Part shown: in pieces, positions 16,849 to 24,378 of the stretch
Numbering within the stretch: the stretch's first letter is position 1
How the letters are laid out: every line of letters begins with the position of its first letter
Assembly (NCBI GenBank): GCA_910586215.1
Contig: CAJUGH010000004.1
Location: 1-64,000, forward strand
Source: an uncultured Acetatifactor sp.
GTDB taxonomy: Bacteria > Bacillota > Clostridia > Lachnospirales > Lachnospiraceae
DNA: 64,000 nt
Direction: 5' to 3'
Translations under genes and position numbers: made by a program
Notes under the pieces: model-generated
Told to the model about the DNA's origin: nothing
The model's input: the letters and a program-made list of their open reading frames with translations, nothing else
The model's database searches: none

Positions 16849-18319
16849 GGATATATTCCTCCATTTCCGCAAGCCGCTTTCCAATCTCATAGACAATATT
16901 GACCGTCACGGAATTGCCTGCCTGCTTGTAGAGCTGTGCGTCGCTGATCCCTGCTGCCCTGGCCCTGTCAAACAGAAAATCCTCAAATGCCTGCAGCCTG
17001 AAACACTCCCTGGGCGTCAGCCTGCGGATGCGGCAGTAGACCAGCACACCCATGCCGCCCTCCGTCAAAAGTGTCTGGGAACACTGTTTTCCTACCCTCC
17101 CTCTTTTATAGGTACTGTTCAAATAAGACAGGTTGATTCCGTCCCCATGTCTTGCCATCACATAGCCCTGCTTTGTCCCTTCCCGGATAGGCATACCGTT
17201 GTAGTAAGGACACTGCAATAGCACCACGCCATGGCGGTCAGCAGCGGTCAGGGTAAAGCCCGGCTCCCCGTCCTTTTTGAACCGCCTCCCGTTCTGCCGC
17301 TTATTCTCCCTATCCGGCGTCAGGGCCGCCATTGCCTGTACGCACTTTCCGTCACAGGCTTTGCAATACATCACGCCGGAACTTTCCCCGAACCTTGTGA
17401 CCCCTGCATTGTAATGGGACACCAGACACCGGGAGATTCCTGTCATATCCGGCTCTTTCTTCTGCGTCAGGAAACCGGCATAGTTAAGCGCACCGCATTC
17501 CTCCCTCCCGTTCTCTTTCAGGCACTCCATCCATTCCTCCGGTTTCTTTGTCCCGCAGAGGTACAGCCCGGTCTTTCCCCCGGCTCCGCCGCCCTGGGCC
17601 GTCAGGGTCACGGACAGGCCGCCGGAATCATAGACCCGGCTCCCCTGGTTTCCTCCTATAATTTCTTTAACAACCGCTGTGTTTGTTCCGCTGATAGGAA
17701 ATACTTTTCGTCCACGGATCCCTCCAAAATATCCAACAAGGTACACCCGCTCCCTGTGCTGGGGGACCCCGAAGTCCTTACTGTTGACACACTGCCATTC
17801 GAGGTCATACCCAGCTTCCCATAGGTTAAGGAGAACGGCGGTAAAATCCCCGCCTCCCTTGCTTGACAGAAGATGCTTAACGTTCTCAACGATAAGGATG
17901 CGGGGTCTATCTTCGGCAGGCGTGCTTTTGAGCAGGCCAGCAACCGTAAAAAATAATCCGCTTCGCTCTCCGGCAAGACCTGCCCGCTTTCCTGACAGGG
18001 AAATGTCTGTGCAAGGAAAGCCGAAAGTCCAAATTTCAGCTCTTGGAATCTCTCCTGCTGTGAGCTGCTTAATATCTTTGGCGAACCATTCGCCTTTGCA
18101 TTGTTTTCCGTCACAGTGTTCACTTACCTCCTTACTGCATATCCGGCAGCAGTTGCTTTCCCCGCATTTTTCATATCGGCAGTGAGAAAGCCCATACATT
18201 GCCATGTAACTGATGTTTGCATACCTGTCGATCTCCACATGGCCGGCACATTTATGCCCGCTCCGTTCCAGTCCCCTCCTAAAGCCGCCTATTCCACTGA
18301 ATAAATCCAAAAATTCCAA
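16838..18319 (-). CDS. C5 cytosine DNA methyltransferase
   Basis: A protein of 493 residues. Motif I DLFSGIGGFRRGLERSG is followed by motif IV GFPCTDISLSG with the catalytic Cys. ENVKHLL (VI), PQHRERVYLVGY (VIII), RRLTPRECFRLQAF and QAGNSVTVNIV (X) come next. A cysteine-rich insert (CRYEKCGESNCCRICSKE) lies between motifs I and IV and might bind a metal. The target-recognition region is long. No endonuclease is adjacent. With the MT-A70 protein it likely shields the ICE from restriction. Confidence 0.93.
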   Translation of the reverse strand: MEFLDLFSGIGGFRRGLERSGHKCAGHVEIDRYANISYMAMYGLSHCRYEKCGESNCCRICSKEVSEHCDGKQCKGEWFAKDIKQLTAGEIPRAEIWTFGFPCTDISLSGKRAGLAGERSGLFFTVAGLLKSTPAEDRPRILIVENVKHLLSSKGGGDFTAVLLNLWEAGYDLEWQCVNSKDFGVPQHRERVYLVGYFGGIRGRKVFPISGTNTAVVKEIIGGNQGSRVYDSGGLSVTLTAQGGGAGGKTGLYLCGTKKPEEWMECLKENGREECGALNYAGFLTQKKEPDMTGISRCLVSHYNAGVTRFGESSGVMYCKACDGKCVQAMAALTPDRENKRQNGRRFKKDGEPGFTLTAADRHGVVLLQCPYYNGMPIREGTKQGYVMARHGDGINLSYLNSTYKRGRVGKQCSQTLLTEGGMGVLVYCRIRRLTPRECFRLQAFEDFLFDRARAAGISDAQLYKQAGNSVTVNIVYEIGKRLAEMEEYILEI

Positions 18320-18573
18320 ACAGACCTCCTGTTTTGGTTTGAGAGATAATCACGTCCCCTTTTTCTCTTTTCCGCAGAATAGCATCCATTTTGAATTGGT
18401 AATTTTATTTCTTCTCACCCTGCCCGTTGCGCATGGGAACTTAGATTTTCTTAGGTGGCGGTCTTGGGCACCTTAGAATCGCTGCTTGTTTCCGGGAAAT
18501 GCCGCACCGGCATTTCCCCTGGTGAGATATAGAAGTTCTTAGACCCTGTATTTTAGGGCCTTAGAACTTCTTC
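18320..18573 (-). ncRNA. Intergenic region with structured RNA element copies 2 and 4
   Basis: A 254-bp gap upstream of the cytosine methyltransferase. It holds a degenerate copy at 18444-18482 (TTAG/CTTA core, GTGGC/GGCAC with one mismatch). A full copy lies at 18494-18578: hairpin GGGAAATGCCG/CGGCATTTCCC, then GGTGAGA/TCTCACC, GAAGTTC/GAACTTC, ACCCT/AGGGC and the loop GTATTTT. The full copy overlaps the prgI stop by 5 bp. No promoter was identified. Confidence 0.6.
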
Positions 18574-18918
18574 TCACCATGTTCCCCATTCACTCAAAGC
18601 CCGGTAGGGGTATATCTGCTGGTTCCTCGCAAAACGCACCATGTTCCCCACCTGATCGACCACGCTCTGGTTGTTCTGGTCCTTGGTACACATCATCACA
18701 CTCCCAAAGATCCCTGTCAGGGCTGCGACCACTGTAAATGCCACATTCCCCGAACACAGCCAGATCACGGCGGCCACAGCGCTGCCAAAAAGGGAGCCTG
18801 CAGCACTCTGCAAAAGCTCCCTCCGCCCAAAACCGTTGAATAATTCATTTTCCGCTTTTACCCCGCTGGGGATATACAGCTCCCACTTCTGTTCTTCCGT
18901 AGTCCCTCCTTTCCGCAC
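18574..18918 (-). CDS. PrgI-family (VirB3-like) conjugation membrane protein
   Basis: About 110 residues, with WELYIPSGVKAENELFNGFG followed by two membrane helices (GSAVAAVIWLCSGNVAFTV, VVAALTGIFGSVMM) and a soluble tail with NMVRFARNQQIYPY. PrgI proteins partner VirB4 at the secretion channel. The start is uncertain: GTG at 18918 lacks a good ribosome site, whereas AAAGGAGGGACT stands directly before ACG at 18900, giving MEEQKWELYIPS. Here the gene is about 13 kb away from virB4, separated by the Tad and methyltransferase genes. Confidence 0.78.
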   Translation of the reverse strand: MRKGGTTEEQKWELYIPSGVKAENELFNGFGRRELLQSAAGSLFGSAVAAVIWLCSGNVAFTVVAALTGIFGSVMMCTKDQNNQSVVDQVGNMVRFARNQQIYPYRALSEWGTW

Positions 18919-18935
18919 CGGCTCCCGGCGCCTTA

Positions 18936-19142
18936 TCACCCATAGTAGTACATCACAATATCCCTGATCTGCCAGATGCTTTCGGCAATGACATAGAACA
19001 GCACCGTATTTTTTGCCCTTTTCCGGTACTGCGCCTGTTCTTCCTCCGCCCCCTGCAGGCGGACCATGCAGTAAACAAACCGGAACGCTGCACCCACCCG
19101 GATCAGGCTGATCACGGCCATGGAAATATCGTCTATCATCAT
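18936..19142 (-). CDS. Small membrane protein of the transfer region
   Basis: About 68 residues with an N-terminal hydrophobic helix (ISMAVISLIRVGAAFRFVYCMV), a polar Glu/Gln/Arg patch and a second amphipathic segment (TVLFYVIAESIWQIRDIVMYYYG). It lies between the VirB6-like gene and prgI, where other conjugation clusters carry a small channel component. The ATGATG start is chosen over an upstream GTG. No family is recognised. Confidence 0.55.
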   Translation of the reverse strand: MMIDDISMAVISLIRVGAAFRFVYCMVRLQGAEEEQAQYRKRAKNTVLFYVIAESIWQIRDIVMYYYG

Positions 19143-19178
19143 CTGCCCATAACACTCTCCTTCCCACACTGCCGCCGT

Positions 19179-20024
19179 TTACTTTGCCATGCCTTTTACC
19201 ATTCCCACCAGCCGCACGGAATGGTACACATTGTTGATGACACCGCCTGCCCCTCCGCCTGTAGGCACAAGGAACTCACGCAGGAAAGAGGGTGTCTTGA
19301 TGGCAAGTATCATACACGCCAGCCCCCAAAACACATTCATGTTTATCCCCACGTTCAGCATAAGCCCCACTCCCATCTTGCACAGGCATATCTGGAGAAC
19401 CACTGCGAGGGTACTCTGGAAAAATTTGTTGATATAAGTCTTGAATATTCCTTTATCATTATCCAAAAGACCCACACAGGCCATGGGCATACCGATCCGC
19501 AGTATCATGATCTCCAGCCCCCGCATCAGGAACTGGAAATACAGCACGAAATAGCATATGACAAAGATCAGCCCGAAGATGGCCGTCACCAGCCCCAGGG
19601 ATGAGATGCCGTTTACCCATGCCTGCCAGTCATAATCCGTGGCTGCTCCAATAGCTGCCATCAGGTCATTAATCAGACCCTCCGCGGCTTTCGCCATCCA
19701 GCCGTACAGGATCGGGAAACAGACCGCCACCACAACCGCCTGCATAAAACGGATCACAATGCCCGCAGGCTCCATATCCGGATCCCCGTCCGTCCACATG
19801 ACATAGCATTCAAAACCTTTTTTCAGGAACTTCAGGATAATCAGGGATACCCCGAACCCAAGCACAATGTCAAAGAGCGTATCCACCATGCTCCCGCCGT
19901 TTGCCGCCAGCATATACCGGTCGGCATAGAGCGTCATGGGAACCAGGTCCTGCAGCATCTGGTCAATGTAGGCTATCGCCCCGTTTAAAACCGCCACAAT
20001 AAGGAGTACCAATATGATCTCCAC
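19179..20024 (-). CDS. VirB6/TrbL-like polytopic conjugation protein
   Basis: A protein of 281 residues with about six hydrophobic segments, for example IILVLLIVAVLNGAIAYI, IVLGFGVSLIILKFLKKGF, AVVVAVCFPILYGWMAKA and LVTAIFGLIFVICYFVLYFQF. A polar central loop and a C-terminal VPTGGGAGGVINNVYHS tail follow. It is expected to line the translocation channel. It lies between virD4/pilin-like genes and prgI, in the usual order for Gram-positive conjugation modules. Confidence 0.8.
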   Translation of the reverse strand: MEIILVLLIVAVLNGAIAYIDQMLQDLVPMTLYADRYMLAANGGSMVDTLFDIVLGFGVSLIILKFLKKGFECYVMWTDGDPDMEPAGIVIRFMQAVVVAVCFPILYGWMAKAAEGLINDLMAAIGAATDYDWQAWVNGISSLGLVTAIFGLIFVICYFVLYFQFLMRGLEIMILRIGMPMACVGLLDNDKGIFKTYINKFFQSTLAVVLQICLCKMGVGLMLNVGINMNVFWGLACMILAIKTPSFLREFLVPTGGGAGGVINNVYHSVRLVGMVKGMAK

Positions 20025-20059
20025 TCCGGGCCACCTCCCTCACAAATAATTTCCGCCGC

Positions 20060-20338
20060 TTATCCCTCATCCGCTTCATTTTCTTTCAGGCTTGCATCAT
20101 AGGCATTTAACACGGCCGTATTGATCTGGCTGCGGAGTTCCGGCTTGATGGGGAAACATACATCCCTGTATTCGTCCTCCTTGTCTTTCATGCTGGGCAT
20201 GAATACGGTAGTCCCTTTTTCGCACTCCACAACCCTTATGCCGGTCACTAAAAAAGCGTCCGCCAGACATACCGTGGCAAACGCTTTCAGCTTTCCCGCA
20301 TCCTCAAAGTTCTTTGTGATTTTTGCTGTTACTTTCAA
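20060..20338 (-). CDS. SpoVG-family protein
   Basis: A protein of 92 residues matching the SpoVG fold: MKVTAKITKNFEDAGKLKAF, TVCLADAFLVTGIRVVE, TTVFMPSMKDKEDEYRDVCFP and PELRSQINTAVLNAYDAS. SpoVG proteins bind nucleic acids and regulate genes, and ICE-encoded copies are common. The start is TTG after GGGAGGTG. A perfect 8-bp hairpin (20351-20368) abuts the ribosome site, which suggests translational control. Confidence 0.88.
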   Translation of the reverse strand: MKVTAKITKNFEDAGKLKAFATVCLADAFLVTGIRVVECEKGTTVFMPSMKDKEDEYRDVCFPIKPELRSQINTAVLNAYDASLKENEADEG

Positions 20339-20350
20339 TTTTCACCTCCC

Positions 20351-20368
20351 TGTGCGCCCTGGCGCACA
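20351..20368 (-). promoter_or_regulatory. Hairpin directly upstream of the spoVG-like ribosome site
   Basis: TGTGCGCC-CT-GGCGCACA is a perfect 8-bp stem with a 2-base centre. On the minus strand it ends at the base before GGGAGGTG. Its position suggests it stabilises the 5' end or sets ribosome access. Confidence 0.5.
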
Positions 20369-20434
20369 TACCAATCGTTTGGAAACGCAGCCCTTATGAA
20401 TTTTCTGCATTATTTACCTCTGTTTTGACAGGAC

Positions 20435-20460
20435 CTGCCTGCCGGTTCCCCGGCAGGCAG
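20435..20460 (-). repeat. Strong hairpin between the DUF6133 and spoVG-like genes
   Basis: CTGCCTGCCGG-TTCC-CCGGCAGGCAG is an 11-bp perfect stem with a 4-base loop. There is no U-tract on the minus strand, so it is more likely an RNA-stability or processing hairpin that protects the upstream pilin-like transcript than a terminator. Confidence 0.5.
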
Positions 20461-20502
20461 TCCGCTCCTTGAGAATTTCTCCCGCCCAATCTGTGCAGTG
20501 TC

Positions 20503-20754
20503 CTACCCTTGGTAATTGAACAGGTTTGTGATCTTCTGTGTCAGGGTGGGCAGAATGGTGTTCTTAAACAGCGCATAAAGTCCCGCCAGCAGCAGGGCGC
20601 CTACCACAACAGAGATCAGTATCTTCAGGGCGGTGTCCACAAAGCCCTCCCCCTCTTTCCGGGCAAGAATGCCGGTGATCTTCTCTTTCATTCTCCCGCC
20701 CTTTACATAAGCGGTTACGGCCAGTCTGTTCATAGTGTCATTGATCATTCTCAT
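20503..20754 (-). CDS. DUF6133-like small membrane protein, candidate Flp-type pilin
   Basis: A protein of 83 residues. GGAGGAAAG stands 5 bases before the ATG at 20754. A 35-residue leader ends ARKEG, followed by EGFVDTALKILISVVVGALLLAGLYALF and a short tail ending in FNYQG. The motif GEGFVDTAL matches GEGYIDTAV of the TadE-like protein at 9318, with Gly before the cut and Asp at +5. Mature size (about 48 residues) fits Flp pilins. The proposed job as major subunit of the element's pilus is inference. Confidence 0.7.
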   Translation of the reverse strand: MRMINDTMNRLAVTAYVKGGRMKEKITGILARKEGEGFVDTALKILISVVVGALLLAGLYALFKNTILPTLTQKITNLFNYQG

Positions 20755-20799
20755 AGTGTCTTTCCTCCGAATTTTTTATTTTTGTTTACTGTTTCTGGT

Positions 20800-21150
20800 T
20801 TACCGGAAATAACCGATAATGACATTTAATGTAGCGCTGCCAATCACTGCCCCGATGCAGGACACGATGGCAACTACAATACGGTTGTTCCATTTCTTCT
20901 GATCCATCTCATCCGCCGCACTCCGCCTGATACAGAAATAAATAATCAAAAGCCCTGCCACAACAGGCGCCAGCACCATAAGCCAGGAAGTGGCATCCTT
21001 GATCAGCCTCTCTGTTCCCAGCGCAAGCCTGCTCTGGCTGACACTGCTGGCATACGCAGTCCGGCTGTTCATCAGGAACATGACAGCAGCGGCAGAAAAT
21101 ACCTTTGCCGCCGCTTTCCCTCTCTGTAACCATTTATTCATCTTCTTCAT
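20800..21150 (-). CDS. Small two-helix conjugation protein (TrbC/VirB2-like)
   Basis: A protein of 116 residues. A signal-peptide-like start (KVFSAAAVMFLMNSRTAYA) is followed by helices at about 55-75 (TSWLMVLAPVVAGLLIIYF) and 92-112 (VVAIVSCIGAVIGSATLNVII). This is the layout of VirB2/TrbC conjugative subunits. It overlaps the virD4 end by 17 bp. It is probably a membrane subunit of the mating channel. Sequence similarity to a named family could not be confirmed by eye. Confidence 0.65.
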   Translation of the reverse strand: MKKMNKWLQRGKAAAKVFSAAAVMFLMNSRTAYASSVSQSRLALGTERLIKDATSWLMVLAPVVAGLLIIYFCIRRSAADEMDQKKWNNRIVVAIVSCIGAVIGSATLNVIIGYFR

Positions 21151-23572
21151 TGTCCGGTGTTTTTCCTCCTCTCCGCATGAATTTCTCCGAGAACAGGGAG
21201 CCTGCCTGTGCGGAGATCCCCTGCTGCCTCTGCTTTTCCTCTTTCATCTGCAGGTCTTTGGTATAATACACCCATATGTTCCACAGAGGTATCTCCGCCG
21301 CAGCGCTGGTAAGCACTGGGCGCCTGCGCTCCCGTTCCTCCCTGACCTTTCTGTTATGCTCCTTATCCCCCAGCCCCAGCATCCGGTTAAAATACCACTG
21401 CGACAGGTCCGGCGACACCATCATCGCCGGGTGGGAGCGCGATACCACGATCTGGTATGGCCTTGACACCCTCCGTATCTCGTCCGCCGTCAAAAGCTCC
21501 CGCCCCACCAGGCTTACGGTACTGCTGGAGGACGGGTTGACATACTTCCCATGTTGGCTTGACAGCTGATAGCCGGAACAGGTATATTTCCCCAGCTTGT
21601 CGCAGATCTCGGACAGGGTTTCCTTATCGTCCGCCTGCAGGTAGACCCAGCTCTGGCAGTTGGACTTGACGATGGCAGCCGTTTCCCGGTTGTACTTCTC
21701 CGTCAGCTGCTCAAAGCTCTGCAGGAAGAAATGGAACCGCATACCCCGGCCGCCCGCAACTGTCAGCTTGTTCGTCAGGTCATTTATTTTGGTGAAGTTG
21801 CCAAATTCCTCCAGCACAAAGTTCACCCGGTTGACAAGCCTCCCGCCCCTCTCGTCCGACTGATGCACCAGCAGTTCATAAAGCTGTGACACCATAAGGC
21901 TGGCAATGGGGTAATATGTGGTCTTCTCATCCGGCAGTATGAAGAACAGCGCCTGTTTCCGCCTGCCTATGTCCGCTATCTGGCAGTCGCTCTTGTGGGT
22001 GATGGAATAAACTGCCCTGGAAGTGAACAGCCTTAAGGTTGTCAGCGCCGAGGTGTAAAAACTTCCCTTGGTCCTGCTGGGCGCCACATCGGAAATGGAT
22101 AAAAGCGCCCTGGCCGGATGCCCCGGCCTTAACTTCTTCACATATTCCTGCATGGGCGTCCTGTTCCCCACAGCCTTGCACATTTCAGCCACAAACCAAT
22201 ACACGTTTGTAAGGTTCTGGTATTCCGGCCGTCTGGCGTTATCCACCACCACACAGAGGATCGCCGCCGCAATGGTGGACTTCTCCCCGTTCTCCCATAT
22301 CTTCTCGTTGCTGGAATTATCGCCCACCAGGATATTTGTGATGTCCCATGCGTACATCTCCGCCTTGTCCGTTTCTCCCCGGTTCACCGCATCAATGATG
22401 GGCTGCAGCAGGTTATAGCGGCTGCTCTTTTCCGGGTTTTTGAAATCAAGGCAGATCACATCATAGCCCAGTTTCCCTAAAAACGGAGCGGTATACTGGT
22501 ACAGCTCCGCCTTTGGATCGCTGATGACAAGGCTTTCACCCGCCAGCGCCATCAGGCAGATGGACTGCAGCACCAGCGTCCTTGTCTTGCCGGAACGGGT
22601 TGCGCCTATGGTGAGCGTATGGGTATCGTCCGCAATATAATGAATCTTCTCCTTTTTCCCGCGCCTGCTCATCCCTATGACGATGCCGCCCGCTTTTAAG
22701 ATCCGGCAGGGATCACTTTCTCCTGTCGTCCGTCTTTCTTCCCCGGCAGACGCATCCGGCTCCTGCTCTGGCTCCTGCCAGGCATAGTCCACTGTTTCGT
22801 AGCCCTCATCCGTTTCCCTGTCCTCCTGTTCCTTGTCCTCCTGTTTCCCCTGTTTCCCCTGGTTCTCCTGCTTTTCCCGTTTCTCCTGTTTCCCTTGGTT
22901 CTGTTGTTCTCCTCGATCTTCCTGTTTCCCCTGGCCCTCCTTTCCTGGTTCCGTTTCCTGTTCTGCTGCCTGATCTATCCCTGCGGACGGCGCGCCGGGC
23001 GGATATGCCTGCATATCCATCCGACGGATGCCGCAGGAACCGGCTGTCCCGCTGTTTTCTGCGGGATAACCGGCTGGAACGGCGCCGCCGGAAAGCATTC
23101 TGTCCTCCTGCCCTCCTGCGGCGCCGGTATCCACCTTTCCGGCGTCCTGCATAAAGCCAAGCCCCTCATAACCTGTTCCGATCAGTTCCCTGATAACCGG
23201 GTCTGCGGGGTCCAGCATACAGACCTCAAATATCCTGTCCTTTTCTTCCTCCCGCATCCACTTGGACGATCCATGCTGGAACTGTCCGGCCGGCACCGGG
23301 ATCTCAATCTCATCCGTCACTTTCATAAGGTCGGACTGATAAGCCCTGCTGTTCTGCGTAAAAAACAGGATGCAGCAGAGCGCTGTAAAACACTCAAAGG
23401 ACAGGAACAGCATCCCCTGCCTCTGCTGTGCAAAAAGCCCTGACACGCATTCCCCTATGGGAACCAGCACCAAGGTTTCCATCTGCCCTGAGAGCATCCT
23501 GTGCAGCGCGGCGGTAAAGAACAGGTTGAACAGCGTTCCGAGCCCTGCAAGGATGCTCCCCAAAATAATCAT
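21134..23572 (-). CDS. virD4: VirD4-type coupling protein
   Basis: This is the ATPase that brings relaxase-bound DNA to the secretion channel, about 812 residues. Two N-terminal helices (MIILGSILAGLGTLFNLFF and LFLSFECFTALCCILFF) are followed by a low-complexity linker of Gln, Lys, Glu and Gly. The motor domain has Walker A TIGATRSGKTRTLVLQS, ESLVISDPKAELYQYT, RVNFVLEEFGNFTKI (Walker B) and VAGGRGMRFHFFLQSFEQL. ATG 23572 is used. ATA at 23587, overlapping the previous stop and 10 bases after AGGAGG, may be the true start. Confidence 0.92.
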   Translation of the reverse strand: MIILGSILAGLGTLFNLFFTAALHRMLSGQMETLVLVPIGECVSGLFAQQRQGMLFLSFECFTALCCILFFTQNSRAYQSDLMKVTDEIEIPVPAGQFQHGSSKWMREEEKDRIFEVCMLDPADPVIRELIGTGYEGLGFMQDAGKVDTGAAGGQEDRMLSGGAVPAGYPAENSGTAGSCGIRRMDMQAYPPGAPSAGIDQAAEQETEPGKEGQGKQEDRGEQQNQGKQEKREKQENQGKQGKQEDKEQEDRETDEGYETVDYAWQEPEQEPDASAGEERRTTGESDPCRILKAGGIVIGMSRRGKKEKIHYIADDTHTLTIGATRSGKTRTLVLQSICLMALAGESLVISDPKAELYQYTAPFLGKLGYDVICLDFKNPEKSSRYNLLQPIIDAVNRGETDKAEMYAWDITNILVGDNSSNEKIWENGEKSTIAAAILCVVVDNARRPEYQNLTNVYWFVAEMCKAVGNRTPMQEYVKKLRPGHPARALLSISDVAPSRTKGSFYTSALTTLRLFTSRAVYSITHKSDCQIADIGRRKQALFFILPDEKTTYYPIASLMVSQLYELLVHQSDERGGRLVNRVNFVLEEFGNFTKINDLTNKLTVAGGRGMRFHFFLQSFEQLTEKYNRETAAIVKSNCQSWVYLQADDKETLSEICDKLGKYTCSGYQLSSQHGKYVNPSSSSTVSLVGRELLTADEIRRVSRPYQIVVSRSHPAMMVSPDLSQWYFNRMLGLGDKEHNRKVREERERRRPVLTSAAAEIPLWNIWVYYTKDLQMKEEKQRQQGISAQAGSLFSEKFMRRGGKTPDNEEDE

Positions 23573-23583
23573 TTCTTTCTTTT

Positions 23584-24294
23584 TTATGGCTCCATTCCCT
23601 CCTGCGGCATTTCCGCATTGCATCCGGGCATCCCCTGGCCGGATAACGCAAAATCATACTGATTCTTCACTTCCTCCCAGACCTCGCTTTTTAAAATGCC
23701 CGCAAAGTCCTGCCGGTAAAAGCTGGTCTGCTCCCCATCATAAAGGCTGGTGACAAATATCCGCCGTCCCCTTGCCGTGGGGCTGCAGCCAAATCCGCCG
23801 TTGGCAATCCACAGCTGGTGCTGCCTGCTTCTGTATTCCGGCCTGAGGGTGTCAAAATTCATCACCAGCACCTTTCCCGTATAGTCCTGCTCCCGACTGT
23901 CCGGCACACAGGAATGCCGCCCCAGCAGCGCATTGTTATCCGCGCTGACAGGGTAATACTCTATGTCATGGGGATCCTGCACATGGTGGATGGGAATCCC
24001 CAGTTCTTTTGCGTAGGCAATCTCTCCCCGCATCCCCCGGCTGATGCTGTTCCCCATGACCCACAGTTCCTCGCACTTCTCCAGCATGGCAAGCCCCATC
24101 TCCAGCCCTTTCTCCCTTTCTTCGGCTATGGTGTCATTATAAAACTGCGTAAAATACAGATGGGGCGCAAAGGCGATCACGCCAAGGGAGCAGGCTTTCT
24201 CACAGTATTCCGCCGCCTGCCTGATGTTCTTCCCATAGTCCTCTGCCGAGGTGCTGTCCCCACGGAGCGGGCTTGCAATATAAACAAGTTTCAT
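23584..24294 (-). CDS. DUF4406-like nucleoside deoxyribosyltransferase-fold protein
   Basis: A protein of 236 residues. Residues 1-115 read KLVYIASPLRGDSTSAEDYG, GVIAFAPHLYFTQF, GLAMLEKCEELWVMGNSISRGMRGEIAYAKELGIP. This matches DUF4406 proteins, which share the nucleoside 2-deoxyribosyltransferase fold and are common on phages and ICEs. The C-terminal 110 residues (QHQLWIANGGFGCSPTARGR) form an extra domain seen in ICE proteins. It is transcribed immediately after the unknown genes and just before virD4. The substrate is unknown. Confidence 0.7.
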   Translation of the reverse strand: MKLVYIASPLRGDSTSAEDYGKNIRQAAEYCEKACSLGVIAFAPHLYFTQFYNDTIAEEREKGLEMGLAMLEKCEELWVMGNSISRGMRGEIAYAKELGIPIHHVQDPHDIEYYPVSADNNALLGRHSCVPDSREQDYTGKVLVMNFDTLRPEYRSRQHQLWIANGGFGCSPTARGRRIFVTSLYDGEQTSFYRQDFAGILKSEVWEEVKNQYDFALSGQGMPGCNAEMPQEGMEP

Positions 24295-24304
24295 GCCTAT
24301 ACCC

Positions 24305-24371
24305 CCGCATATCGCAAGCTATGCTTGCGATACTGCACCAATAAATAGTTTGAAAGTTTACTTTCAAACTT
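24305..24371 (-). repeat. Two adjacent perfect hairpins
   Basis: TATCGCAAGC-TAT-GCTTGCGATA and AGTTTGAAAG-TTTA-CTTTCAAACT stand side by side between the gene ending at 24379 and the DUF4406-like start. Each has a 10-bp perfect stem. They lack U-tracts and are candidate RNA processing or protein-binding sites. Confidence 0.55.
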
Positions 24372-24378
24372 ATTCCTT

